Positions 35,142 to 43,995 of a stretch of DNA of 46,025 nucleotides are shown one piece after another; the stretch's first letter is position 1, and each line of letters starts with the position of its first letter. The position numbers were made by a program, and so were the translations under genes. The notes under the pieces were generated by a model, which did no database searches, was not told the DNA's origin, and was given only the letters and a program-made list of their open reading frames with translations. The stretch comes from Candidatus Velthaea versatilis (GTDB taxonomy: Bacteria; Vulcanimicrobiota; Vulcanimicrobiia; Vulcanimicrobiales; Vulcanimicrobiaceae), in the NCBI GenBank assembly GCA_003134035.1, contig PLAE01000236.1:1-46025 (forward strand). Direction: 5' to 3'.

Positions 35142-35175
35142 CGTTTAAGCGGCGATCCCCGTTAAGCGGCGATCC
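35142..35175. repeat. Two tandem 17-bp repeats in a divergent control region
   Basis: Two adjacent 17-bp units (35142-35158, 35159-35175) sharing TTAAGCGGCGATCC exactly and differing only in the first three positions. They sit between the acid phosphatase and the beta-propeller gene, about 75 bp upstream of the latter. A two-copy direct repeat in a promoter region is typical of OmpR/PhoB-class binding sites, which is a suggestion only. Confidence 0.6.
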
Positions 35176-35235
35176 GCATTGCGGAGCAGCCGCAAACGCG
35201 ACGGGGTGGTTCATCTTCGATTCATTTCGGATTGC

Positions 35236-35241
35236 TAATCT
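35236..35241 (+). promoter_or_regulatory. Candidate -10 box of the beta-propeller gene
   Basis: TAATCT ending 9 nt before ATG 35251, the same distance as the TATACT box before typA. No Shine-Dalgarno lies between, so the mRNA may be leaderless or nearly so. Confidence 0.3.
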
Positions 35242-35250
35242 AAGCGCGAT

Positions 35251-36171
35251 ATGCCACTCATACCGATGACTCCGCCCATGCCGGTTCCGCTGGCGGGCGG
35301 ATTCGACTACGTCACGGTCGACGCCGCGCACCGGCGCGTTTACGCCGCGCACACCGCGGCGAATTCGCTGCTCATCGTCAACGCGGATTCTGGTGCCATC
35401 GAGCACCAGATCGCCGTCGGGCCGATGCACGGCGTTGCGTACACCGCGGACGGCAGCAAGGTGTATACTGGTAACGGCGACGCGCGGAGCGTCTCGGAAA
35501 GCGACCCGGCGACGTTCAAGGTCCTGCGCAGTGTGGCGGTTGCCGGTCCGGTCGACGCGATCGCTTTCGACGAAGCAAACAAACACATCTACGCCGACGA
35601 AGATGACGGAACGCGAATCTTCGTCATCGATGCCGCGACGATGAAGCAGGTCGCGACCATCGAGTTGCCTGGACACAAACCGGAGTATTTGGCGATCGAT
35701 CCATCCACGCACACCGTATATCAGAACATCGCCGACAAGTCCGAAGTCGTCACAATCGATCCGGACAAGCTCGATGTCGCAACGACGATTCCGACGCCCG
35801 AACTCGTCAGCAATCATCCGCTGCAGTTTGATGCGGCGTTCAAGCAACTCGTCGTCGGCGGCGCCAACGGCGTCCTCAGCGTCTATGACGCGGCCGGCAA
35901 GAAGCAGTTCGAGACGACGATGCCGGCCCACGTTGATCAATGCGACCTTGATCCGCAAACGCACCGTTTGGCGTGCGCGGCGGGTACGGGCTTCACCGTG
36001 TTCCAGTTGGCCGCGGACGCGCCGCCCAAAGTAATCGGCACCTACGCGGGCTCGTACCGAATGCACACGCTCGCCTTCGACGGTAAAACGCACGATGTGT
36101 GGGCGGTTATGGTCGACCAAGCGGGCGGCACAAACACGGGCTACGTTCAACGCTTTTCGGTCCGGCCGTAG
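35251..36171 (+). CDS. YncE/YVTN-type beta-propeller protein
   Basis: 306 residues of repeated four-stranded blades, each with the D..T..V.. pattern: AAHRRVYAAHTAANSLLIVNADSG, GSKVYTGNGDARSVSESDPAT, ANKHIYADEDDGTRIFVIDAAT, STHTVYQNIADKSEVVTIDPD, FKQLVVGGANGVLSVYDAAG and RLACAAGTGFTVFQLA. About six to seven blades, as in YncE-family proteins, which are usually exported and bind partners or DNA. Here an in-frame TAA at 35236 fixes the start at ATG 35251, and no signal peptide is visible, so this copy may be cytosolic or use another route. It ends 9 bp from the convergent adaptor gene. Confidence 0.87.
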   Translation: MPLIPMTPPMPVPLAGGFDYVTVDAAHRRVYAAHTAANSLLIVNADSGAIEHQIAVGPMHGVAYTADGSKVYTGNGDARSVSESDPATFKVLRSVAVAGPVDAIAFDEANKHIYADEDDGTRIFVIDAATMKQVATIELPGHKPEYLAIDPSTHTVYQNIADKSEVVTIDPDKLDVATTIPTPELVSNHPLQFDAAFKQLVVGGANGVLSVYDAAGKKQFETTMPAHVDQCDLDPQTHRLACAAGTGFTVFQLAADAPPKVIGTYAGSYRMHTLAFDGKTHDVWAVMVDQAGGTNTGYVQRFSVRP

Positions 36172-36180
36172 GGGGTGTGG

Positions 36181-37569
36181 CTATCCGCCGCCGCTGGGCG
36201 CGAGCAGATCGAAGGCACCTTGCGCAGCGACGTGCTCGCCGGCGCGGAGGCCCGTGCCGACCAACGTGCGCTGATCGTCGCCGTCCAGGATCGTAACTTT
36301 GCGCGGGACGAACCGCGCCGGACTTCCGGCCGGGCGTTCCGCGACGAAGACGATCGACGAACCGTTTTCGGGATCTTCGACGATCGCACTCGTCGGAATC
36401 ACAATACCGTAGCGTTCGCCGACGTCGATCGTCGCTGCGACCGCATCACCCGAAACGGCACCCGGCGGCGCGCCCGTAACGGTAACGATGGTGGTCTGCG
36501 TCGACGGATCGAGGATGGGCACCACGGCGCGCACGCGTCCGCGGCCGCCGCGCCCGCTGTCGGCCGCCGTCATCGTCACCGCATCGCCGGGCCGCACGCG
36601 GCGCGCGTCGGCGCCCAGAACCGTTAAGCTGACGTCGCTGCTCTGCGCGGGTCCGACGACGATTGCGGCCTGCGTCGGGTCGACGGCTTCACCAGGATGT
36701 TTGAGGATCGCGGTCACGACGCCGTCCGCGGCAGCCGCGAGCGTGGCGACCGCGAGCGTTCGCTGCGCGGCCGCGTAGTGTGCCCGGGCCGCCGCGGCCT
36801 CTGCCGCGGCCACGTTGATTTGGGCGCGTGCGGCTTGCACGTCACTCTGCCCTTGGGTTACGTCGGCGCGCGCTTGCGCGAGGGCCTCGCCGATGCTCGA
36901 TCCGGCGCTCGCTAATTTCGCCCGATCGGCAGCGGCCTGCGCGCGGTCGAAGAGGAGTTCCGCCCGCGCGGCCTCGACGTCTTTGAGCGCGGTGACGCCG
37001 CCCGCATAGAGTCGGGTTGCGCGGTCGGCGGCAAGCCCGTCGACGCTCACTTTGGCCGCGGACTGACGGACCGCGGCGAGCGCCGCTTCGCGGTCGCTTT
37101 GGGCACTGGCCGTGCCGCTTTCGAGTGACCGCAGCCGGCCGCGCGCCGCGGCAAGGCGCGCTTGCGCAGCTGCCAACGCGCGGCTTGCGACCATGCCGCC
37201 GCCGTAGCTCGCCGCCGCGGCGAGCGCGTCGTTGCGCGCCTGCGCGACATCCAGCGCGATGCCGGTCGTATCGAGTTCGGCCAGCGGTTGCCCGGCCCGC
37301 ACCGCTGCGCCGACGCGAACGTCGACCCGCGCGACGATGCCGGTAGTAGCAAAGGCGAGTTTTGCTTCACCGCCGGACGGAACGCCGACCCGGCCTTGCG
37401 CGCGGACGCGCAGGACGTAGCGGGCGAACACCGCCGGCGCGACGGGAACGGCCGGCGCAGCGCGAACGGCGGCCGGAACCGTTCCTGCATTGCGCTGCCG
37501 CAGGACGACCAGCGTGCCGGCGACAAGAATCGCGATCGCGCAGATGCCGACGATCGCGCGGCGGTTCAT
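36181..37569 (-). CDS. HlyD-family periplasmic adaptor of an RND pump
   Basis: 462-residue membrane-fusion protein. N-terminal membrane anchor (AIVGICAIAILVAGTLVVLRQR), a lipoyl/barrel-sandwich half-motif FATTGIVARVDVRVGAAVRAGQPLAELDT, a long Ala-rich alpha-helical hairpin (about residues 110-260) that docks on TolC, a second barrel half (ADGVVTAILKHPGEAVD), beta-barrel and membrane-proximal domains (GIVIPTSAIVED). Its ATG overlaps the stop of the upstream RND-TolC gene in ATGA, so adaptor and pump are coupled. It connects the inner-membrane pump with the outer-membrane channel. Confidence 0.93.
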   Translation of the reverse strand: MNRRAIVGICAIAILVAGTLVVLRQRNAGTVPAAVRAAPAVPVAPAVFARYVLRVRAQGRVGVPSGGEAKLAFATTGIVARVDVRVGAAVRAGQPLAELDTTGIALDVAQARNDALAAAASYGGGMVASRALAAAQARLAAARGRLRSLESGTASAQSDREAALAAVRQSAAKVSVDGLAADRATRLYAGGVTALKDVEAARAELLFDRAQAAADRAKLASAGSSIGEALAQARADVTQGQSDVQAARAQINVAAAEAAAARAHYAAAQRTLAVATLAAAADGVVTAILKHPGEAVDPTQAAIVVGPAQSSDVSLTVLGADARRVRPGDAVTMTAADSGRGGRGRVRAVVPILDPSTQTTIVTVTGAPPGAVSGDAVAATIDVGERYGIVIPTSAIVEDPENGSSIVFVAERPAGSPARFVPRKVTILDGDDQRTLVGTGLRAGEHVAAQGAFDLLAPSGGG

Positions 37570-40500
37570 GAATCAACCTCCAGCCCCAATACCGTTTGCG
37601 CTTTGAGCCGATCGTATTGGGCCGAGAGCGCATCGACGACGGCCTGCACGTACGTCGCACGCGATGTGCTTAGATCAAGACTCGTCGACGCGCCGTTTTC
37701 GTAACCGAGCGTCGCCGCGTCGAGTTCGGCGCGCGCGGCGGCGAGCGCCGTAAGCACGGCGCGTTCGGCTTCGATCGACGCGGCGGCCGTCCGCGCCGCG
37801 GACGCGACTTCGAGCGCGACCGCGCGGCTAACGCCGTCGCGGTGCGCGCGCGCGGCATCCAGCAGCGCCGCTTGGGCGTGCACCCGGGCCGCAACGCTGC
37901 CGCCGAGGGGGACCGACACCAGCGCGGACAGCGTTGGACCCTTTACGGGAAAGCCGGAATCGATGCCGCGCGCGTAGCCCGCGCCGAGCGTCACCGCCGG
38001 GAACGCGCCGCCGCGCGCGGCAGCGACGCCGGCAGCGGAGGCGCGAACGTTCGAATCCGCCGAACGCACCTCGGCGCGCCGCGCAAGCGCCAAGTCAACC
38101 GCGACGTCCGGGGACGGAACCGGAGCTGGGGCCGGCACCGCCGCGGCGGCCGTCGCCGCGAAGGCCGCCATCGAACGGTCGACCTCATGAGCCAGCGCAT
38201 CGGTGGCCGAACCGTCGTCGGCGTTGGCGGTCGCGAGATCGGCCTGGGCGCGAGCGAGGGCGACTTGGGCCCGCACGACGTCCAGCCGCGGTGCCTCCCC
38301 AGCGGCGTAACGCGCCTGCGCGGCGCCCAGTTGCCGCTGCGCGGAGCCGATCGCGTCGGCGCGCGCGCCCCGAACGGCGCGCGCTTTGAGCGCGCCGTAA
38401 TACAGAGTGATTGCTTTGATGCGCTCGGTGCGTTCGGCGGCGAGTTCGTCGCTTTGGGCCGCGCGAACGGCAGCGGCGGCCGCGCCGATCAGCGGCGCCA
38501 ATGCGGCGAGATCGCCCAGCGCGACTTGCCCCCCATACTGCGTCGATCGCTGAGCGATCGCGCCGCCGGGAGCGCCCTGGGGCGCTTCGACATAACTGCC
38601 GACCAAGGCAAAGCCGTTGGTCGAACGCGCTTGCGCAAGCCCGGCGCGCGCGCCGTCAAGTGCGGCGCGCGCGCTACGAACGTCCGGCGATGCGACGACC
38701 GCGAGCTGCTGCGCCGCTGCCAAATCGACTTGCGCGAACCGCAACGTGGTGAGGGCCCCCGGCGGAACCTCTTGCGCGCTCGCGGTGCGCGGCGCGCCCG
38801 ACAGAATCGCGAGCAGCAGCGCCACGGTTCCCGCGCGCAGCGCCCGGCGGCGCGCGAAAGCGCCCGAGAACGTCGCATACAGCACCGGGATGAGGACCAG
38901 CGTAAAAATCGTCGCGGTCGACAATCCGCCGATCACGGCGACGGCGAGTGGACGTTCCATCTCGGCCCCCGCACCCAAACCTAGCGCCAGCGGAAACAAG
39001 CCCCCGATCGCGGCCAGCGTCGTCATCACGATCGGCCGCACGCGCGTCGAACCCGCCGTCAGCAACGCCCGCGTCACGTCGTCCCCCGCCGCCCGCCGGC
39101 GATTCGCAACATCGATGAGCAGAATCCCGTTCTTCACGACGATGCCGACGAGTAAGAGCAACCCCATGAACGACGACACGTTGAACGGGGTCCGCGTGAC
39201 GAAAAGCGCCGCGGCGACCCCGACGAGCGCGAGCGGAATGGCGCATAAGATGACGAGCGGCAGACGAAACGAGCCGAAGGTCGCGAGCATCACGCCGAAC
39301 ACCAGCGCGACCGCGATGCCGATGACGGCGCCGAACTCGCGGAAGGACGCTTGCTGCGTCTCGTACGCGCCGCCGATCGCCGCTGCGTATCCCGGCGGAA
39401 GCCCCGACCCGGCGAGCGCTGTTTTTACGCCGCCGATCACGTCCGACAGCGACGCATCCCTGATGTTTGCCGTCACCCGGTCGATGAGCCGGCCGTTCTC
39501 CTCGTTGATGTCGCTGGCGCGCGGCGGCTCGTCGATCCGCGCAAAAGCGCCCAGCGGCGCCGGACCGTTCTTGGTGAAGAGCGTCGAACCGCCGATCCCG
39601 CTCGCGCCGAATGCGCCGGCAACGCGCACGATCACGGGAATCGTCGCACTCTCGCCCGGGATCTGCGCGGCGGCGGTCCCTTGCGTGCGCGCGCCAACCG
39701 CGTCGCCCAAATCGGCGGCGCTGATGCCGAGCGCGTCGAGTCGCGCGCTTTGCGGGGCGATGCGCACCGCGGGATCGTCGTAAACGATCCCGTCGAAGCT
39801 GTCGACGACACCGCGCACCTTCGCGATGGCATCGGTCGTCTTGTCGGCAACGTCGAGCAGTTTGGCTTGATCCGGTCCGCTGATCGTCACCTCGATGGGC
39901 TGCGGCGTCCCGGACAGATCGTTGATTTGGTCCTCCAAGAGCTGATGGAAGTCGAGATTCGCGGCCGGCACGGCAGCGCCGAGCGCATTGCGCAAGCGAT
40001 CGGAGATCGCGTCGTATCCGGCGCGCGCGCCCGTGCGCAAAGCGACGCGCAGCGTCCCCGTGTTCGGCTGGGTCGGCGAAAAACCGTTGGTATCGACCCC
40101 GCTGAGCCGGCCGACGGACAGCACGTCCGGGTCGCCCAAGACAAGCCGATCCAGTTTGCCTGCCGCAGCATCGCTGTCGGCCAGCGTGGCGCCGGCCGGC
40201 AGCGTGTATTTGATCTCGAATTCGCCTTCATCGAGCTTGGGCAAAAAGTCGTTCGGCAATTGGACCAACAAGACGAACGTTACGACGAGCACGACACCGC
40301 CGGCGGCGTACACCGCGCGCCGATGCCCCAGCGCCCAGCGCAGAATCGGTTCGTAGAACTCACGCAAGCGATCCGCGCGCTCCGCCGGCGGCGGCGCGCC
40401 CTTCAGGAACGCATGCGCGAGGATCGGGGCGACACCAACCGCCAGGCCGAGTGAGACGAGCAGTGACACCGCCAAGGTGAAAGCGAGGGCGCGAAAAAAA

Positions 40501-41888
40501 AAGCCCGCCACGCCCGAAAGTAAGCCCAACGGAATGAAAACAACGACGGTCGTCAAAGTCGAGGCTGCCATCGCGCCGGCGATGTGACCGACCGCCGTCG
40601 CGATCGCGGCCGCGTGCGATTCGTTGGGATACTCCGCGCGTCGACGCGCGATCGCTTCGATCACGACGATTGCGTCATCGATGATGAGTCCAACGGCAAT
40701 CGCCAATCCGCCCACGCTCATGAGGTTGAGTGATTGCCCCGACTGTTCGAGGACGAGGATGGCGATCGCTAACGCGAGCGGGATGATCGCGGCGGCCACC
40801 AGCGTCATCCGAACGCTGCGCAAGAACAGATAGATGACCACGACGGCTAGCACGGCGCCCAGGAATATCGCGTCTCGCAACGATCGCTGCGAATCGACGA
40901 TGAGGCGCGTTTGATCCCAATACTTGACGATCTCGACATCGGCGGGCAAGGCACCGCGAACCGCCGCTAGCCGGGCCTCGAAGGCGTTCGCGAGACTCAC
41001 GACGTCGGCCCCGGCGAGCGGGAAAGCGTTGAGCACCACGGCGTGCACGCCGTTCACGGCCGCCGCAGCGACCGCGGGGCCGACCCCGAGCCGGACGGTG
41101 CCGAGCATGCCCAGCGGGACCGTACCGCCGCCTTTGAGCGGAATTCCGATCGCCCCAAGAGTGCGCACATCGTGGATCGACGAGTCGATGAGCAGAACGT
41201 AACGCTGATGGTAGCGGACAGCCGTGCCGGCGGATTGCACGGTGCTCGCCGTGCCGATCGCCGCGGCCGCGTCGGCCGCGGACAACCCGACGGCGGCGAG
41301 CGCCGCCGGCGCGAGTTCGACGCGGTATTCAATCGGCGGGCCGCCGACGACCGACGTGCGCCCCAGGCCCGGCGTGCCGGCGAACGCGGGCACGATGCGC
41401 GTCGTCACGAAGCTGTTCAGCGCCGCTTGCGACAGGACGCGCGAGGTTAGCCCGTACGAAAGAGCCGGCTCGGCGTTCGGGTTGACGATCACCGCCTCGA
41501 TGCCCTTGGCCTCCGGCAGGGTCGGCGCAATCGCTGAGATGACGCTCCGAACGTATTGCAGGTCCTCGCGCGGATCGCTGTGGGTATCGAAATCGATGAG
41601 GATCTCGGCCGACCCTTGGGTGGACGTCGCGCGGACACGGGTCGCCGCCGGCAGCGTTCCGAACGCCGTTTCCAATGGCCGCGTAACGGCGATCCGAACC
41701 CGATCCGGCGGCAAATCTCCGGCGTCCGCGACGACGTCGATGCGCGCGAAGGACATCGCCGGGAAGATACTCTGCGGTGCGATCAGATAGGAACGCACAC
41801 CGAGCGCCGCCAGCACGAGCACGACGAAAAGAATGACCTTGGCGCGACCGAGGACGAGTTCTGCTATGTTCACGAACACCGCTACCAT
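37566..41888 (-). CDS. RND efflux permease fused to a TolC-like outer-membrane factor
   Basis: 1440-residue single chain. Residues 1 to about 1015 are a complete HAE1-type RND pump: TM1 near VILFVVLVLAALGV, porter and docking domains, TM4 relay Asp404-Asp405 in GLIIDDAIVVIE (AcrB D407/D408), TM10 Lys919 in GIVVKNGILLID (AcrB K940), and TM12 IFTLVLIPVLYATFSG. Next comes basic ARRRALRAG and a signal-like helix TVALLLAILSGAPRTASA|Q (about 1021-1038, AxA site). Residues 1039-1440 are a normal-length outer-membrane factor with both OEP repeats (QARYAAGEAPRLDVVRAQ; YENGASTSLDLSTSRATY). Start ATG 41888, 29 bp from the divergent response regulator. GTG 38825 could be an internal start. No stop or frameshift separates the parts. 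Confidence 0.9.
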   Translation of the reverse strand: MVAVFVNIAELVLGRAKVILFVVLVLAALGVRSYLIAPQSIFPAMSFARIDVVADAGDLPPDRVRIAVTRPLETAFGTLPAATRVRATSTQGSAEILIDFDTHSDPREDLQYVRSVISAIAPTLPEAKGIEAVIVNPNAEPALSYGLTSRVLSQAALNSFVTTRIVPAFAGTPGLGRTSVVGGPPIEYRVELAPAALAAVGLSAADAAAAIGTASTVQSAGTAVRYHQRYVLLIDSSIHDVRTLGAIGIPLKGGGTVPLGMLGTVRLGVGPAVAAAAVNGVHAVVLNAFPLAGADVVSLANAFEARLAAVRGALPADVEIVKYWDQTRLIVDSQRSLRDAIFLGAVLAVVVIYLFLRSVRMTLVAAAIIPLALAIAILVLEQSGQSLNLMSVGGLAIAVGLIIDDAIVVIEAIARRRAEYPNESHAAAIATAVGHIAGAMAASTLTTVVVFIPLGLLSGVAGFFFRALAFTLAVSLLVSLGLAVGVAPILAHAFLKGAPPPAERADRLREFYEPILRWALGHRRAVYAAGGVVLVVTFVLLVQLPNDFLPKLDEGEFEIKYTLPAGATLADSDAAAGKLDRLVLGDPDVLSVGRLSGVDTNGFSPTQPNTGTLRVALRTGARAGYDAISDRLRNALGAAVPAANLDFHQLLEDQINDLSGTPQPIEVTISGPDQAKLLDVADKTTDAIAKVRGVVDSFDGIVYDDPAVRIAPQSARLDALGISAADLGDAVGARTQGTAAAQIPGESATIPVIVRVAGAFGASGIGGSTLFTKNGPAPLGAFARIDEPPRASDINEENGRLIDRVTANIRDASLSDVIGGVKTALAGSGLPPGYAAAIGGAYETQQASFREFGAVIGIAVALVFGVMLATFGSFRLPLVILCAIPLALVGVAAALFVTRTPFNVSSFMGLLLLVGIVVKNGILLIDVANRRRAAGDDVTRALLTAGSTRVRPIVMTTLAAIGGLFPLALGLGAGAEMERPLAVAVIGGLSTATIFTLVLIPVLYATFSGAFARRRALRAGTVALLLAILSGAPRTASAQEVPPGALTTLRFAQVDLAAAQQLAVVASPDVRSARAALDGARAGLAQARSTNGFALVGSYVEAPQGAPGGAIAQRSTQYGGQVALGDLAALAPLIGAAAAAVRAAQSDELAAERTERIKAITLYYGALKARAVRGARADAIGSAQRQLGAAQARYAAGEAPRLDVVRAQVALARAQADLATANADDGSATDALAHEVDRSMAAFAATAAAAVPAPAPVPSPDVAVDLALARRAEVRSADSNVRASAAGVAAARGGAFPAVTLGAGYARGIDSGFPVKGPTLSALVSVPLGGSVAARVHAQAALLDAARAHRDGVSRAVALEVASAARTAAASIEAERAVLTALAAARAELDAATLGYENGASTSLDLSTSRATYVQAVVDALSAQYDRLKAQTVLGLEVDS

Positions 41889-41917
41889 GCCACCCGAACA
41901 TGACGTGACGATGAACG

Positions 41918-42595
41918 ATGCGCATCCTCTTCGTCGATGACGACGAGCGCCTGGCGGGCTTGGTACGGCGTGGTTTAGGCGAGTCTGGGCACGTGGTCGA
42001 CTGCGCGCTGGGCGGGAGTGCCGGCCTGATCTTCGCGACGGAGCGCGCTTACGACGCCATCGTCCTCGACGTGATGATGCCGGAACTCGACGGCTTTGCC
42101 CTCGTCCGTCGGCTTCGCGGCGAAGGGAACAACACACCCATCCTGTTTTTAACGGCCCGCGATGCACCCGAGGACACGATCGCGGGCCTCAACGCGGGCG
42201 CGGATGACTACCTGCGCAAACCGTTCGTGTTCGGCGAGCTCGAAGCACGCCTGCGCTCGATCGCGCGCCGGACGGCGCCGTTGAACAACCAGCTGCTGAC
42301 GGTCGCCGATCTCACCTTCGACGTGCAGACGCGGCGCGCCAAGCGCGGCGCGCGCGAGATCGAGCTCACCGCGCGCGAAGGGGCTTTTCTCGAATATTTT
42401 ATGCGGCACGCGGGCCGGGTCATGACGCGCGCGATGATCGAAGATACGCTGTGGACGATCGACAATGCGAATACCTCGAACATCGTCGACGTCTACGTGC
42501 GCCGGCTGCGCGCCAAGCTCGAAGCTGCCGGCGAAGTCCGGTTGCTGCACACGTTGCGGGGCGCCGGTTACCGGCTCGAGGCGCCGCGCACGTGA
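41918..42595 (+). CDS. OmpR-family response regulator
   Basis: 225-residue two-component regulator. Receiver domain with DDD (7-9), phospho-acceptor Asp51 in IVLDVMMPELDG, LTARDAPED and Lys101 in LRKPF; a C-terminal OmpR winged helix with ELTAREGAFLEYFMRHAG and TSNIVDVYVRRLRAKLEA. The kinase starts 8 nt downstream. Divergent by 29 bp from the efflux operon, which it most likely regulates. Confidence 0.97.
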   Translation: MRILFVDDDERLAGLVRRGLGESGHVVDCALGGSAGLIFATERAYDAIVLDVMMPELDGFALVRRLRGEGNNTPILFLTARDAPEDTIAGLNAGADDYLRKPFVFGELEARLRSIARRTAPLNNQLLTVADLTFDVQTRRAKRGAREIELTAREGAFLEYFMRHAGRVMTRAMIEDTLWTIDNANTSNIVDVYVRRLRAKLEAAGEVRLLHTLRGAGYRLEAPRT

Positions 42596-42603
42596 GGACA
42601 GGT

Positions 42604-43995
42604 ATGTCGTTACGCAATCGGCTGGCGGTGTCGTTCGCGCTTGCACTCGTGCTGGCATACATCGCGATCGCGGTCGGCGCGGTCGTCGTCGTCAGTCGCG
42701 TACTGCGAGCATCGATTGACGGCCGGTTGACGACCGTCGCGCAAGCGGTGACCGCCATCGCGGGCGACGATCGCGACGAGATCGATCGCGAGGATCGCCA
42801 ACAGTTCGCCGCGGTCACCGCCGACGCCGGGGGTGCCCTGGTGTTGGATGCCGCGGGCGGGATGGTGTTAGGCACGACACCGGACATTCCGCCTTGGGTT
42901 ATCGCCGCACTCCGCACCGCGCGCATCGGCCGCCCGTTCACTGCGGCAAGCGACGGCCGCGAACTGCGCGTCATCGTCGAGCGGCGTCGAAGACCCGAGG
43001 TGAACAACCGCATCATCGTCTGGCAATCGATGCAGATCGTGCACGACGTCGAAACGCCGCTCGTCCTCGTGCTGAGCGGTTTCGGCTGTCTGGTTTTGTT
43101 CGTCGGTTACTGGGCCGGCGCGCAAATCGCCAAGCGCGGATTGCTTCCGCTCACGCGGATCACGGCGATTGTCGCGGAGATCGCGGCGAACGACCTTAGC
43201 CTGCGCGTCGGACCGCAACCCCATGAAGATGAATTGGGGCTGCTCGCCGCCACGTTCGATCGAATGCTCGATCGACTCCAAGCGGCCTTCGAGCGCCAAC
43301 GCCAGTTCACGGCCGACGCTTCGCACGATCTGCGCGCTCCGCTTTCGACGCTACGCGCCGAAGTCGACTTGGCGCTGCGGCGCGAGCGAACGAACGCCGA
43401 ATACCAATCGGCCCTGCGCGAGATCGCCGCGGATGCCGATCAGCTCGAGCATCTTATCGACGCCTTGCTCGCGACTGCGCGCAGCGATTCCGGCGACGCG
43501 GATCTTCGCCCGTTCGATCTCAATCTGATCGTGGAGGCGTCGGCGGCGGAGATCGAACCCTTTGCCCGAGCGAGGAATGTGAAAATCGACGCCGACCTCG
43601 CGCCCGACGTTCGCATCCTCGGCGACACGAGTCTGGTGGGTCGCGCCGTGCTCGCGACTTTGCACAATGCGGTGAAGTTTACGCCGGCCGAGCGCTCGAT
43701 CCACCTCAGCGTCATTTCCGCGGCGAGCCAGGCGCGCTTGTGTGTGCGCGACGAAGGGCCGGGCTTTACCGATGCGGCGCTCGCGCACGCACTCGACCGC
43801 TTTTGGCGCGATGACGGCGCGCGCGGCCGCAGCGGCAGCGGGCTTGGCCTCGCTATCGCGCACGCGATCGTCCGTCGCTGCGGCGGTGAAATCACGATCG
43901 ACAATCCCGCGGCGGGCGGAGCGCAAGTGACAATGACCTTCCCGTTGCTGGACCGCGCTCGCCCGCTGCGCGCCGTACCGGCCGGCAGCGACTAA
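42604..43995 (+). CDS. Sensor histidine kinase
   Basis: 463-residue membrane kinase partner of the upstream regulator. Two membrane helices (about 9-31 and 153-173) flank a periplasmic sensor domain of about 120 residues; then HAMP (about 174-226), the HisKA domain with phosphorylated His241 in SHDLRAPLS, and an HATPase_c domain with Asn355 in LHNAVKFTP, DEGPGF and GSGLGLAIAHAIV. ATG 42604 preceded by AGGACAGG. The H-box reads HDLRAPLS rather than the common HELRTPL, a minor variant. Its TAA stop overlaps the TAG stop of the convergent TonB receptor in CTAA. Confidence 0.95.
   Translation: MSLRNRLAVSFALALVLAYIAIAVGAVVVVSRVLRASIDGRLTTVAQAVTAIAGDDRDEIDREDRQQFAAVTADAGGALVLDAAGGMVLGTTPDIPPWVIAALRTARIGRPFTAASDGRELRVIVERRRRPEVNNRIIVWQSMQIVHDVETPLVLVLSGFGCLVLFVGYWAGAQIAKRGLLPLTRITAIVAEIAANDLSLRVGPQPHEDELGLLAATFDRMLDRLQAAFERQRQFTADASHDLRAPLSTLRAEVDLALRRERTNAEYQSALREIAADADQLEHLIDALLATARSDSGDADLRPFDLNLIVEASAAEIEPFARARNVKIDADLAPDVRILGDTSLVGRAVLATLHNAVKFTPAERSIHLSVISAASQARLCVRDEGPGFTDAALAHALDRFWRDDGARGRSGSGLGLAIAHAIVRRCGGEITIDNPAAGGAQVTMTFPLLDRARPLRAVPAGSD

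Noticed and set aside
35131-35160. Streptomyces-type PHO box upstream of the phosphatase
   Set aside because: Only one GTTCACC unit is present (35134-35140) and the next 11-bp unit does not match.
37566-37900. RND-TolC fusion as a frame-calling artefact
   Set aside because: The frame is continuous with sensible protein sequence and conserved motifs on both sides of the joint, and the TolC half runs to its natural C-terminus and overlaps the adaptor start as ATGA.
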